DNA of 64,000 bases, taken from positions 186,001 through 250,000 of the forward strand of contig NZ_KQ948466.1 in the NCBI RefSeq assembly GCF_001514115.1, in the 5' to 3' direction. The translations under genes were made by a program, and so were the position numbers. Position 1 is the first letter of the stretch. Every line of letters starts with the position of its first letter. This DNA is from Streptomyces olivochromogenes (GTDB taxonomy: Bacteria; Actinomycetota; Actinomycetes; Streptomycetales; Streptomycetaceae). Under the pieces are notes generated by a model. The model saw nothing but the letters and a program-made list of their open reading frames with translations. It had not been told where the DNA came from and did not search any database. Shown here piece by piece: positions 9,010 to 16,872 of the stretch.

Positions 9010-9121
9010 GTGCGCGCTCCATTCGCTTGCGGCGGGGGTGCGCGGCGGTCGCCCGCGCCCGCAGCATCCTTCCCGATCTCCACGGGGATTTCAGCCTCCG
9101 TCACTCATAGGCTTGCCGTCC

Positions 9122-9649
9122 ATGAGTGTCGATGACGTGACCCTGCGCCCGGTGGCCGAGGACGACCTGCCCGTACTGGACCGGTTTCTGACGGAACCCG
9201 AGACCGCCACACCCTTCCAGTGGTTCGGCTGGCGGGACCCGGACCGCTGGCGGCGCAAGTGGGCGGAGAACCGCATGCTCGGCGACGACGCGGGCCATCT
9301 GATGGTGGTGCGCGGCGAGGAGCGCCTGGGCTTCGTCGGGTGGCGGAAGATCCGGCCCACCCCGAGCACGTACTACTGGAACATGGGCATCGGCCTGCTG
9401 CCGGAGGCGCGCGGCAAGGGCTGGGGCACGGAAGCCCACCGGCAGTTGGTCCGTTACCTGTTCGCGCACACGCCCGTGGTGCGGATCGAGGCGGACACCG
9501 AGGCGGAGAACATCGCCGAGCAACGCGCCCTGGAGAAGACCGGGTTCACCCGCGAGGGCGTGCTGCGCAGTGTGTCCTTCCGGGACGGCCGGTGGCGCGA
9601 CGGCGTGCGCTACAGCATCCTGCGCGACGACCTTCCCGAGGTGCGCTGA
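9122..9649 (+). CDS. GNAT family N-acetyltransferase (RimJ/RimL type)
   Basis: 175 residues. The RimJ/RimL-like subfamily pattern is clear: LRPVAEDDLPVLDRFL at the start, MGIGLLPEARGKGWGTEA for acetyl-CoA binding, then ADTEAENIAEQRALEKTGF and VLRSVSFRDGRWRDGVRYSIL. The frame remains open for 88 codons upstream, but the upstream part is a shadow of the opposite GNAT gene. No clear Shine-Dalgarno precedes the ATG, so translation may be leaderless. It is followed by a strong terminator. Confidence 0.88.
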   Translation: MSVDDVTLRPVAEDDLPVLDRFLTEPETATPFQWFGWRDPDRWRRKWAENRMLGDDAGHLMVVRGEERLGFVGWRKIRPTPSTYYWNMGIGLLPEARGKGWGTEAHRQLVRYLFAHTPVVRIEADTEAENIAEQRALEKTGFTREGVLRSVSFRDGRWRDGVRYSILRDDLPEVR

Positions 9650-9687
9650 CCCCGCCCGGGGACCGCTCGCCGAAGCCACCCGAACGG

Positions 9688-9717
9688 GGCCCCACCGGTC
9701 GTGAGCCCGGTGGGGCC
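9688..9717. terminator. Strong bidirectional hairpin terminator
   Basis: GGCCCCACCGG (9688-9698) pairs perfectly over 11 bp with CCGGTGGGGCC (9707-9717) across an 8-nt loop. It lies between the convergent GNAT and chaplin genes, 38 bp and 8 bp from their stops. Confidence 0.8.
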
Positions 9718-9724
9718 TTGCGCG

Positions 9725-10429
9725 TCAGCGGACCGCCGTGGGCCGGAACCGCCGGTACAGCACGGCCCCGCCCAGCAGCAGGGCGGCGCTCGCGGCGACC
9801 GCCGGCATCGTCTGGTCGGCGCCGGTGTGGGCGAGGGAGGCCACGGGCCGCGGCGGGGCCTGGTACGGCGTCCCCTGCGCCCTGGGCGTCGTGTGCGGCC
9901 TCGGGGCGGTCTTCACCGGCTGGGGGTGGTCGCCGGAGGTGTTCGTGGACGTGTTCCCCACGGACGCGTTGCCGAGGCCGACCACGGTCACGGAGTTGCC
10001 GCTGACGTTCACCGGGAGGTGCACCGGGAGCTGCAGGCCGTTGCCCGAGAGCACGCCCGGAGAATCCTTTCCGCTCCCGACCGCTGCAGCACCGCCACGT
10101 GTGACGGCACCGCCCCGGGCCACGCCACCGGCGTCTTCGCCGCTCCTGCCGTGGCTCCTGCCGCCGACACCGGGACCCCCACCTCCGCTCACGTTCGCGC
10201 AGCCGTTGCCCGCGGCGGGGTTCAGGAGCCCCGCCACGTTCACGGTGTTCCCGCACACGTTCACGGGGACGTGCACCGGGAGCTGGAGGGTGTTGCCGGA
10301 GATCAGCCCGGGCGAGGCCGCCGTGCCGCCGGCCGCCGAGGCGTCGGCGTGCGCCGGCATCGTCACGGCCATCGCCGCGCCCGAGGCGGCGGCCGCGGCG
10401 ATCAAACCATTTCGGGTAACCCGTTTCAT
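9725..10429 (-). CDS. Long chaplin (ChpA/B/C type) with sortase signal
   Basis: 234 residues. Signal peptide (RNGLIAAAAASGAAMAV...AHA), then two chaplin domains: first SPGLISGNTLQLPVHVPVNVCG to AGNGC (~38-77), second SPGVLSGNGLQLPVHLPVN onward (~122-160). A Pro/Thr-rich spacer precedes an LAHTG sorting motif (LAXTG, the class E sortase form), a hydrophobic segment and the tail RRFRPT. Long chaplins are anchored to the wall and help assemble the hydrophobic aerial-hypha sheath. The first domain keeps both conserved cysteines, while the second has Ser and Thr at those positions. Expression is expected during aerial growth. Confidence 0.95.
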   Translation of the reverse strand: MKRVTRNGLIAAAAASGAAMAVTMPAHADASAAGGTAASPGLISGNTLQLPVHVPVNVCGNTVNVAGLLNPAAGNGCANVSGGGGPGVGGRSHGRSGEDAGGVARGGAVTRGGAAAVGSGKDSPGVLSGNGLQLPVHLPVNVSGNSVTVVGLGNASVGNTSTNTSGDHPQPVKTAPRPHTTPRAQGTPYQAPPRPVASLAHTGADQTMPAVAASAALLLGGAVLYRRFRPTAVR

Positions 10430-10646
10430 AGGTTCCCTGCCTTCCAGACATGGACGCGGGCACTCACCCGCACCGCGTAAAACGCGGAAGAACCATCAGA
10501 CGTTATGGCTGATCGCGCTTTCACCCCATCGAGGGTCACGCTTATCGAACGCCCGCCCAGAGGCGCGCTCCCGGACAGCCGCTTATCGTGATCGAGGAGC
10601 TATCCCCTGGCGCCCGGTACGACGTCGGGCGTCCCTGGAGGCATCC

Positions 10647-12212
10647 ATGCTGTCCGCGCACCAACGCTGGGCGTACGCCGGAGCCGGCGTCGTGACACTG
10701 GCCCTGCTTGCGGCGGGCCTGCCCGCGGCGGTGGCGACGGCCGCCGAGGGCCCCGACCTGTCCCGCTTCTACCACCAGCAGATCAAGTGGGGCACCTGCA
10801 AGGGCGACGGAATGCCCGCGGATCTGCAGTGCGGGCAGGTGACCGTCCCGCTGGACTACGCGCACCCGGGGGCCGGGACGCTCGACCTCGCGCTGGCCCG
10901 CTATCGCGCCACCGGCGCGTCGAGGGGATCCGTACTGCTGAACTTCGGCGGCCCCGGCGTCCCGGGAGTCCCGCAGCTCGCCGCCGACGGCGGCAAGGAC
11001 TTCATGCCGCTCACCAACGGCTACGACGTGGTGACCTTCGACCCGCGCGGTGTCGGCCGGTCCTCTCCCGTCAGCTGCGGCGGCGGGATGGGCCAGACCT
11101 CCGGCGCGACGGGCCCCGCCACCCACGACAACAGCCCGGAGGCACTCCTCAAGCAGGTGCGGAAGGACGCCGACGAGTGCGCCAAGCACTCCAGCCCGGT
11201 ACTGGCCCACATCGGCACGGTCAACGCCTCCCGGGATCTGGACGTGATGCGCCAGGCCCTCGGCGACAAGAAGCTCAACTACCTGGGCTTCTCGTACGGA
11301 ACGCGCCTGGGCGCGGTCTACGCGAGCCAGTTCCCCGACAAGACGGGCCGCATGGTGCTCGACGGCGTCGACACGCTCACCGAGCCGCTGTCCGAGTCGG
11401 GCCTGGTGAGCGCCGAGGGGCAGCAGACAGCCCTGGAGGACTTCCTCACCTGGTGCACCAAGGACACCTCGTGCCCGTTCGGGCAGGATCCGCGCGATGC
11501 CCGTCAGCGGGTCGCCCGGCTCGTCGAATCGCTGGACAAGGATCCGGTGCCGACGAGCTTCGGGCAGCAGTTCTCCGGCCAGGATCTGGTGGCGACCATG
11601 GGGCTTGAACTCTTCGACCGCAAGAAGTGGCCGGAGCTCGAACGCTCCCTCGCCTCACTCGTCCAGGACGGCGACCCGAGCGCACTGTTGCAGGCGGCCG
11701 GGGGCGCCGCCCTTCCCCACGCCACGTACAGCGGGCTGGTCGACCCCGCGAACGTGCCCCCGGACAACCTCGAGTCCGCACTACTGGCGATCAACTGCGC
11801 GGACGACCCCGATCGGCCCAGCGCCGCGCAGCTCACCAAGGAGATCGACGACCTGAAGGCCGCCTACTTGGAGGCGTCGCCGATCTTCGGTCCCCTCCGC
11901 CTCAACGAGCTGCTGATGTGCTACGGCCGCCCCAAGGGCAGCGACTACATCCGCGAGAAGGTACGCGATGTCCACACGCCGAAGATGCTCCTCGTCGGCA
12001 CCCGCGGGGACCCGGCGACCCCCTACCGCTGGGCCGAGGAGACCGCCGAGCGGCTCGGCTCCTCGGCCGTCCTGCTCGACAACAAGGGCGAGGGCCACAC
12101 CGGGTACGCGTCTTCCAAGTGCGTGCGCCAGAAGGTCACCGACTTCCTGCTGTACGGCTCACTGCCGGACAACGGCAGCTCCTGCGGCCCGGAGGATGCG
12201 ACGGCCCCCTGA
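10647..12212 (+). CDS. Secreted alpha/beta-hydrolase, SlpD/TAP-like tripeptidyl aminopeptidase
   Basis: 521 residues from the ATG at 10647, which has GGAGG 5 nt upstream. Signal peptide ~1-33. The alpha/beta-hydrolase core shows the oxyanion strand LLNFGGPGVPG, nucleophile Ser216 in GFSYGTRLG, acid Asp in VGTRGDPATPY and base His in GEGHTGY. The C-terminal cap-type TAP domain carries the cysteine pair (CVRQKV, SSCGPED) seen in mycelium-associated Streptomyces proteinases SlpD/SlpE. It probably removes tripeptides from the N-terminus of extracellular peptides. It is divergent from the chaplin gene. Confidence 0.92.
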   Translation: MLSAHQRWAYAGAGVVTLALLAAGLPAAVATAAEGPDLSRFYHQQIKWGTCKGDGMPADLQCGQVTVPLDYAHPGAGTLDLALARYRATGASRGSVLLNFGGPGVPGVPQLAADGGKDFMPLTNGYDVVTFDPRGVGRSSPVSCGGGMGQTSGATGPATHDNSPEALLKQVRKDADECAKHSSPVLAHIGTVNASRDLDVMRQALGDKKLNYLGFSYGTRLGAVYASQFPDKTGRMVLDGVDTLTEPLSESGLVSAEGQQTALEDFLTWCTKDTSCPFGQDPRDARQRVARLVESLDKDPVPTSFGQQFSGQDLVATMGLELFDRKKWPELERSLASLVQDGDPSALLQAAGGAALPHATYSGLVDPANVPPDNLESALLAINCADDPDRPSAAQLTKEIDDLKAAYLEASPIFGPLRLNELLMCYGRPKGSDYIREKVRDVHTPKMLLVGTRGDPATPYRWAEETAERLGSSAVLLDNKGEGHTGYASSKCVRQKVTDFLLYGSLPDNGSSCGPEDATAP

Positions 12213-12328
12213 GCGGGCCTCGCGACGGCGTGTCACAGAACGGACGCGGACGGGTCGCACCGGCAAGCCGGACACCACCCGAAGGACACCTCGACCGTCA
12301 CACTGAGCAGGCGTCACTCACCGTTCGT

Positions 12329-12388
12329 GACATCGCTCTTGGCATCGCACATGGCAACGCACATGACACCGCACATGACACTGCTCGT
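12329..12388. repeat. Five tandem 12-bp repeats upstream of the DUF4232 gene
   Basis: Units of exactly 12 bp: GACATCGCTCTT, GGCATCGCACAT, GGCAACGCACAT, GACACCGCACAT, GACACTGCTCGT. They end 24 bp before the ATG at 12413, in the leader or promoter of that gene. They could be repeated protein-binding sites or a minisatellite. Confidence 0.8.
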
Positions 12389-12412
12389 GACCGAAACAGG
12401 GGGAACCCACCG

Positions 12413-12913
12413 ATGCGCATCCGACCCGTTCTCGCCCTCCCGTCCGTCGCCGTGGCACTGCTCCTCGCCGTGCCGCAGAGCGGCTCGGCCGCCGCGCGGC
12501 CCGCCCGGTGCACGGAGAAGGCCGTCACCGTCCACGCCCAGCGCACCGCCGACCCCACCCTGCTGCACCTCGGCGTCACCAACCGCTCCACCCGGGCGTG
12601 CACCGTCGACCGCATCCCGACCGTCGTCTTCGGCGACCTGGACGGCGCCGCCCTGCCGGTTCCCGCCGGGCGGAGCGGGCTGTACCTGCTGGAGGCGGGC
12701 CGGACGGCGTACGCGGCCCTGCGGACCATCGCCGACCCGGCGGACCCGGAGGCCCGCCGGGCGGAGTCGATCGGCGTCTCACCGGACCCCACGCGCTTCG
12801 GCCGTACGTTCACCGCGCGTGAGCTGGGCGTCGGTCGCGTCGTCCTGGTGTGGGAGCCGGTGACCTCGTGGTGGAAGCCCTCGCAGGCGGCCGCCGACCG
12901 GGCACTCAAGTAG
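12413..12913 (+). CDS. Secreted DUF4232-like protein
   Basis: 166 residues with a Sec signal (MRIRPVLALPSVAVALLLAVPQSGSAAA). The remainder matches the DUF4232 style: Cys in ARCTEK, HLGVTNRSTRACTVDRIPTVVFGDLDG, and a final VVLVWEPVTSWW. Such small exported beta-sandwich proteins are very common in Streptomyces and have no known function. AGGGGGAA lies 8 nt before the ATG. The gene ends inside the first of three 17-bp repeats that reach the asparagine synthetase stop. Confidence 0.8.
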   Translation: MRIRPVLALPSVAVALLLAVPQSGSAAARPARCTEKAVTVHAQRTADPTLLHLGVTNRSTRACTVDRIPTVVFGDLDGAALPVPAGRSGLYLLEAGRTAYAALRTIADPADPEARRAESIGVSPDPTRFGRTFTARELGVGRVVLVWEPVTSWWKPSQAAADRALK

Positions 12914-12948
12914 CCCGGGCACTCAGGTGACCCGGGCACTCAGGTAAG
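12898..12948. repeat. Three tandem 17-bp repeats bridging two convergent stop codons
   Basis: CCGGGCACTCAAGTAGC (12898-12914), CCGGGCACTCAGGTGAC (12915-12931) and CCGGGCACTCAGGTAAG (12932-12948). The first holds the DUF4232 stop TAG (12911) and the third holds the asnB stop (12940-12942, minus strand), so both gene ends lie within the array. Confidence 0.85.
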
Positions 12949-14781
12949 GAGCACGTCCGGGGCGTACATGTCCAGCCACACCGCCAGGTCCAGGGTCCGC
13001 TCCAGGCCCCGCCGCGACGCCTGTGTGATCTGCGGGCTGTCGCGGTGGGCGGCCCGGTGGACCCGTTCCCGGTCGACCAGGTCGAAGACCGGGTGCGCGG
13101 GCCGGGCCAGGAGGTCCTTGGCATGTTCCTGGAGGGCGATCGCGTACTTGGGATCCTGCGTCGACGGATAGGGGCTCTTGACCCTGTCGTACACGGACTT
13201 GGGGATCAGGTCGGCGGTCGCCTCCCGCAACAGGCTCTTCTCCCGTCCGTCGAAGGACTTCAGGGACCAGGGCGTGTTGTAGACGTACTCGACGAGCCGG
13301 TGGTCGCAGAACGGCACCCGCACCTCCAGGCCGACGGCCATGCTCGCGCGGTCCTTGCGGTCGAGCAGGACGCGGACGAAGCGGGTCAGGTGGAGGTGGC
13401 AGATCCGCCGCATCCGGTACTCGAAGTCGCTCTCGCCGTCGAGCCGCCGGATGCCCGCGACGGCCGTGCGGTAGCCGTCGGCGACGTACGACTCCAGGTC
13501 CAGCGCCTTGGTGAGGTCCGGGCGCAGTACGTCGGCGTCGTCGCCGAAGTCCCGGCGGAACCGGACGAGCCAGGGGAAGGTCTCGGCGCTGCGGGCCTCC
13601 TCGTCGAAGAACTGCAGGTAGCCGCCGAAGACCTCGTCCGCCGACTCCCCGGAGAGCGCGACCGTGGAGTGCTCGCGGATGGCCTGGAAGAGCAGGTACA
13701 GGGAGGTGTCCATGTCGCCGAAGCCCATGGGGAGGTCGCGGGCCCTGATCACCTTCGCGCGGACGTCGAGGTCGGCCAGGGCGTGCGCGTCGAGGACGAT
13801 GTCCTGGTGGTCGGTGGCCGAGGCACGGGCCACGTCGTGCACGAAGGGGGTGTCGGGGGTGCCCCGCAGCTCGTCGGCGACGAAGTGGTCGGTCTGGCCG
13901 ACGAAGTCGACGGCGAAGCTGCGGACCTTCTCGCCGTGCTCGCCGAGTTGCCGGGCGGCCAGCGCGGTCATGGCGGAGGAGTCGAGGCCGCCGGAGAGCA
14001 GGGTGCAGCGCGGCACGTCGGCGACGAGCTGGCGGCGCACGATGTCCTCGAGGAGCGAGCGGACGGTGGCGATGGTGGTGTCGCGGTCGTCGGTGTGCGG
14101 GCGGGTCTCCAGCTGCCAGTAGACGCGGCGGCGCAGACCGGAGCGGTCGACAGTGAGGACGGTGCCGGGCTCCACCTCGCGCATGCCGTCCCAGATCGCG
14201 TGTCCGGGCGTCTTGACGAAGGTAAACAGCTCGCGCAGTCCGTCGAGGCGGACCCGGGCCGGGGCCAGCGGATTGGCGAGGATCGCCTTGGGTTCGGAGC
14301 CGAAGAGGACGCCGTCGGGGGTCGGGTAGTAGTAGAAGGGCTTGATGCCCATGCGGTCGCGGATCATCACGAGCTTGTCGTGGCGGCCGTCCCAGACCGC
14401 GAAGGCGTACATCCCGTTGAGCCGCTCGGGGAGCGCCTCGCCCCATTCGAGGTAGCCGCGCAGGACCACCTCGGTGTCGGAGTCGGTCGAGAAACGGTGC
14501 CCGCGGTCGGTCAGCTCGCGGCGCAGCTCGGTGAAGTTGTAGGCCTCCCCCGAATAGACGAGCGCGACCGTGCCGTCCGGGGTCTCGGCGGTCATGGGCT
14601 GGTGTCCGCCGGGCAGGTCGATGATCGCGAGCCGGCGGTGCCCGAGGGCCGCGGGCCCCTCGGTCCAGGTGCCGCGGTCGTCGGGGCCCCGGCAGGACAT
14701 CGTCTCCGTCATTGCATCCAATGTCTCCGCCTCGGCGCGCAGGTCGCGGTCGAAGGAGACCCAGCCGGTGATGCCGCACAT
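12940..14781 (-). CDS. asnB: Asparagine synthase (glutamine-hydrolysing)
   Basis: 613 residues, full length for the family. Class-II glutaminase domain at 1-~205 with nucleophile Cys2 (MCGITGWVSFD), RRLAIIDLPGGHQPM and a YNFTELR ammonia-site motif. The synthetase domain (~225-600) has the PP-loop LLSGGLDSSAM and VALSGESADEVFGGY. It converts aspartate, glutamine and ATP to asparagine, or serves amide formation on other acids. The MCG start is required because Cys2 must become N-terminal. The upstream gap of 313 bp is long, with an AT-richer promoter zone. Confidence 0.96.
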   Translation of the reverse strand: MCGITGWVSFDRDLRAEAETLDAMTETMSCRGPDDRGTWTEGPAALGHRRLAIIDLPGGHQPMTAETPDGTVALVYSGEAYNFTELRRELTDRGHRFSTDSDTEVVLRGYLEWGEALPERLNGMYAFAVWDGRHDKLVMIRDRMGIKPFYYYPTPDGVLFGSEPKAILANPLAPARVRLDGLRELFTFVKTPGHAIWDGMREVEPGTVLTVDRSGLRRRVYWQLETRPHTDDRDTTIATVRSLLEDIVRRQLVADVPRCTLLSGGLDSSAMTALAARQLGEHGEKVRSFAVDFVGQTDHFVADELRGTPDTPFVHDVARASATDHQDIVLDAHALADLDVRAKVIRARDLPMGFGDMDTSLYLLFQAIREHSTVALSGESADEVFGGYLQFFDEEARSAETFPWLVRFRRDFGDDADVLRPDLTKALDLESYVADGYRTAVAGIRRLDGESDFEYRMRRICHLHLTRFVRVLLDRKDRASMAVGLEVRVPFCDHRLVEYVYNTPWSLKSFDGREKSLLREATADLIPKSVYDRVKSPYPSTQDPKYAIALQEHAKDLLARPAHPVFDLVDRERVHRAAHRDSPQITQASRRGLERTLDLAVWLDMYAPDVLLT

Positions 14782-15094
14782 GTGTTACCTCCCGCGTCCG
14801 GTTCTGCCGGGAACACCGCGCCTGCCTGCGGTTTCATGGACGGGCCAGCACTTCCGCAAAACCAGTTGTATTGAGCAGCTATATGACGAGGTTGTGTCAT
14901 GTGCGCAAGTGACGTCAACACGTACGTAACCTGACCAGACCAGTCACCCCGACGGTTTCGGCCGCCCTTTACGCCCCGCGGACGGGCGGATCGGCCCGCT
15001 GCCGGGCGTCTGCGAACGGGAATCGGCCACGGGCAAAGTCTTCCTCAACATCCGCCGGGGCGCCCGGGGAGGCACCCTCGGGGACCCGAGCGGC
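14782..15094. promoter_or_regulatory. 313-bp divergent promoter region with inverted repeat
   Basis: No gene is supported here. The section 14860-14940 is less GC-rich than its surroundings and should hold the asnB promoter. It contains an inverted repeat ATGAC-N8-GTCAT (14883-14900) and, on the minus strand, a TTGACG -35-like hexamer near 14917. The part next to 15095 is plain GC-rich sequence. Confidence 0.4.
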
Positions 15095-16663
15095 ATGCCC
15101 GCTTTCGCCCCTTTCCGTCCCATGGGTTTGACTCGGGGTGTGCGCCGGATGCTCTTGCCGCTGTTCGTCGCCCTGGGTGCGGCCGGGGCGCTGGTCCTGA
15201 CATGGGCCGTCTCGCCCTGGTGGTGGTGGGCGGCCGCCGTGCTGCTCGCCCTGACCGCGCTCGCCGTCCGGGACCTGGCTCAGCGCCGCCGGGCGATCCT
15301 GCGAAACCGTCCCCTGCTCGGCCACCTCCGCTTCCTCCCGCGGCCCGACGACCGTGATGTACGCGGCATCGTGTACGAGCGCGCCGGGGGCGTCGAGGCC
15401 GAGGAGCCCTTCGGCACCGGGCTGGACCTGTACGGGGACGGGTACGAGTACCTGGAACCGTCGATGCGCCCGGTCGAGATGCCGGACGAGCCGCCCGTGG
15501 TGCGGGTCGGCGGCCCGGACTGTTCCCAGCCGTACGACATGGCCCTGCTGAACGTCTCCGCGATGAGTTTCGGGGCGCTGTCCTCGCACGCGATCCTGGC
15601 ACTCAGCAGGGGTGCGGCGCTCGGCGGTTTCGCGCACGACACCGGCGAGGGCGGTCTTTCGGACCACCACCTTCGGGGCGGCGGCGACCTGATCTGGGAG
15701 ATCGGCAGCGGGTACTTCGGCTGCCGCACCCCGGAAGGAGGCTTCGAGGCACGGGAATTCGCGGACAAGGCCGCGCTGCCGGAGGTCAAGTGCGTGTCGC
15801 TGAAGCTCTCCCAGGGGGCGCAGCCGGGCATCGGCGGGGTGCTGCCCGGCGCCAAGGTGAGCGCCGAGATCGCCCGGGCCCGCGGCGTCCCGGAGGGCGA
15901 GACGGTGGTGTCACCGCCGTACCACCAGGTGTTCTCGACCCCCCGCGAGCTGGTGTGCTTCCTCGCCCGGATGCGGGAGCTGGCGGGCGGCAAGCCGATC
16001 GGCTTCAAGCTCTGCGTCGGCTCACGCCGCCAGTTCCTCGCCGTCTGCAAGGCGATGCTCGCCGAGGGGGTCTCGCCCGACTTCATCGTGGTCGACGGCG
16101 CCGAGGGCGGTACGGGGGCCGCGCCGCCGGAGTTCGCCGCCTCCCTCGGTACGCCCCTGACCGAAGGACTGATCACGGTGCACAACGCGCTGGTCGGCAC
16201 CGGGCTGCGCGACCGTGTGCGGATCGGCGCGAGCGGCAGGGTCGCCACCGGCTCGGACATCGTCAAACGGCTGGCGCAGGGCGCCGACTACACGAACGCG
16301 GCCCGCGCGATGATGTTCGCGCTCGGCTGCCTCCAGGCGCGGCGCTGCCACACCAACACCTGCCCGGTCGGGGTCGCGACCCAGGACCCGCGCCGGGTGC
16401 GCGCCCTGGACGTGGCCGACAAGTCGGCGCGCGTGCACCGCTACCAGCGGGCCACGGTCCGCAGCGCGAGCCGGATCATGGCCGCCATGGGGGTACGCGA
16501 TCCGGCCGGGCTCGGACCGCATCAGCTGCTGCGGCGTACGGACCCGGCGACCGTACGGTCGTACGCGCAGCTCTACGAGTGGCTGGAGCCCGGGGTGCTG
16601 CTCGCGGAGCCGCCCGCGTCCTGGGAGGCGGACTGGAAGGCGGCGGATCCGGACGCGTTCTGA
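15095..16663 (+). CDS. Membrane-anchored FMN-binding glutamate-synthase-like protein
   Basis: 522 residues. Two N-terminal transmembrane segments (~22-42 and ~46-62) precede a glutamate-synthase central/FMN domain (~115-480): LLNVSAMSFGALSSHAI, HDTGEGGLSDHHL, CVSLKLSQGAQPGIGG, FIVVDGAEGGTGAAP. The 3Fe-4S cluster motif C-x5-C-x4-C is present in GCLQARRCHTNTCPVGVATQDP-type sequence. There is no glutaminase domain, so it is not a classical GltB; related stand-alone proteins are FMN oxidoreductases of uncertain substrate. The start is unsure: ATG at 15122 or later would also keep both membrane segments, and none has a strong Shine-Dalgarno. Confidence 0.88.
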   Translation: MPAFAPFRPMGLTRGVRRMLLPLFVALGAAGALVLTWAVSPWWWWAAAVLLALTALAVRDLAQRRRAILRNRPLLGHLRFLPRPDDRDVRGIVYERAGGVEAEEPFGTGLDLYGDGYEYLEPSMRPVEMPDEPPVVRVGGPDCSQPYDMALLNVSAMSFGALSSHAILALSRGAALGGFAHDTGEGGLSDHHLRGGGDLIWEIGSGYFGCRTPEGGFEAREFADKAALPEVKCVSLKLSQGAQPGIGGVLPGAKVSAEIARARGVPEGETVVSPPYHQVFSTPRELVCFLARMRELAGGKPIGFKLCVGSRRQFLAVCKAMLAEGVSPDFIVVDGAEGGTGAAPPEFAASLGTPLTEGLITVHNALVGTGLRDRVRIGASGRVATGSDIVKRLAQGADYTNAARAMMFALGCLQARRCHTNTCPVGVATQDPRRVRALDVADKSARVHRYQRATVRSASRIMAAMGVRDPAGLGPHQLLRRTDPATVRSYAQLYEWLEPGVLLAEPPASWEADWKAADPDAF

Positions 16664-16667
16664 GCGT

Positions 16668-16825
16668 TCGGAACTCCACCGGGTCCCTGATGATGGGGCA
16701 CATCGCGCAGTGGCCGCCGCCCCGGCCACGCCCAGCTCGGCGCCCACGATGGTGATGGGCTCGATCCCGGCCTTGCGCAGCAGCGTGTTGGTCCGGGTGT
16801 TGCGGTCGCAGGTGACCACCACGCT
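16668..16825 (-). pseudogene. arcA: Relic of the arginine deiminase C-terminus, frameshifted
   Basis: On the minus strand one frame reads VVVTCDRNTRTNTLLRKAGIEP then ITIVGAELG. A one-base shift later the next frame reads GRGGGHCAMCPIIRDPVEF. Together they reproduce the conserved end of arginine deiminase, including the catalytic Cys region GGGHCMxCPIxRDP. About 350 N-terminal residues are missing, the reading frame is broken, and the 3' end abuts the glutamate-synthase-like gene without its own stop. It occupies the 209-bp gap before the baeRF gene. Confidence 0.7.
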
Positions 16826-16872
16826 CAATTGCCCCAAATGCCCGATAACTGAATCCGCTCTATTGTGCTGTT

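Noticed and set aside
12329..12388. CRISPR array
   Set aside because: Units are contiguous 12-mers with no spacers, and no cas gene is present; the same applies to the other tandem arrays.
13045..14874. 609-codon plus-strand frame opposite asnB
   Set aside because: Valine/glycine/arginine-rich antisense shadow of the asparagine synthetase; no start site and no recognisable motif.
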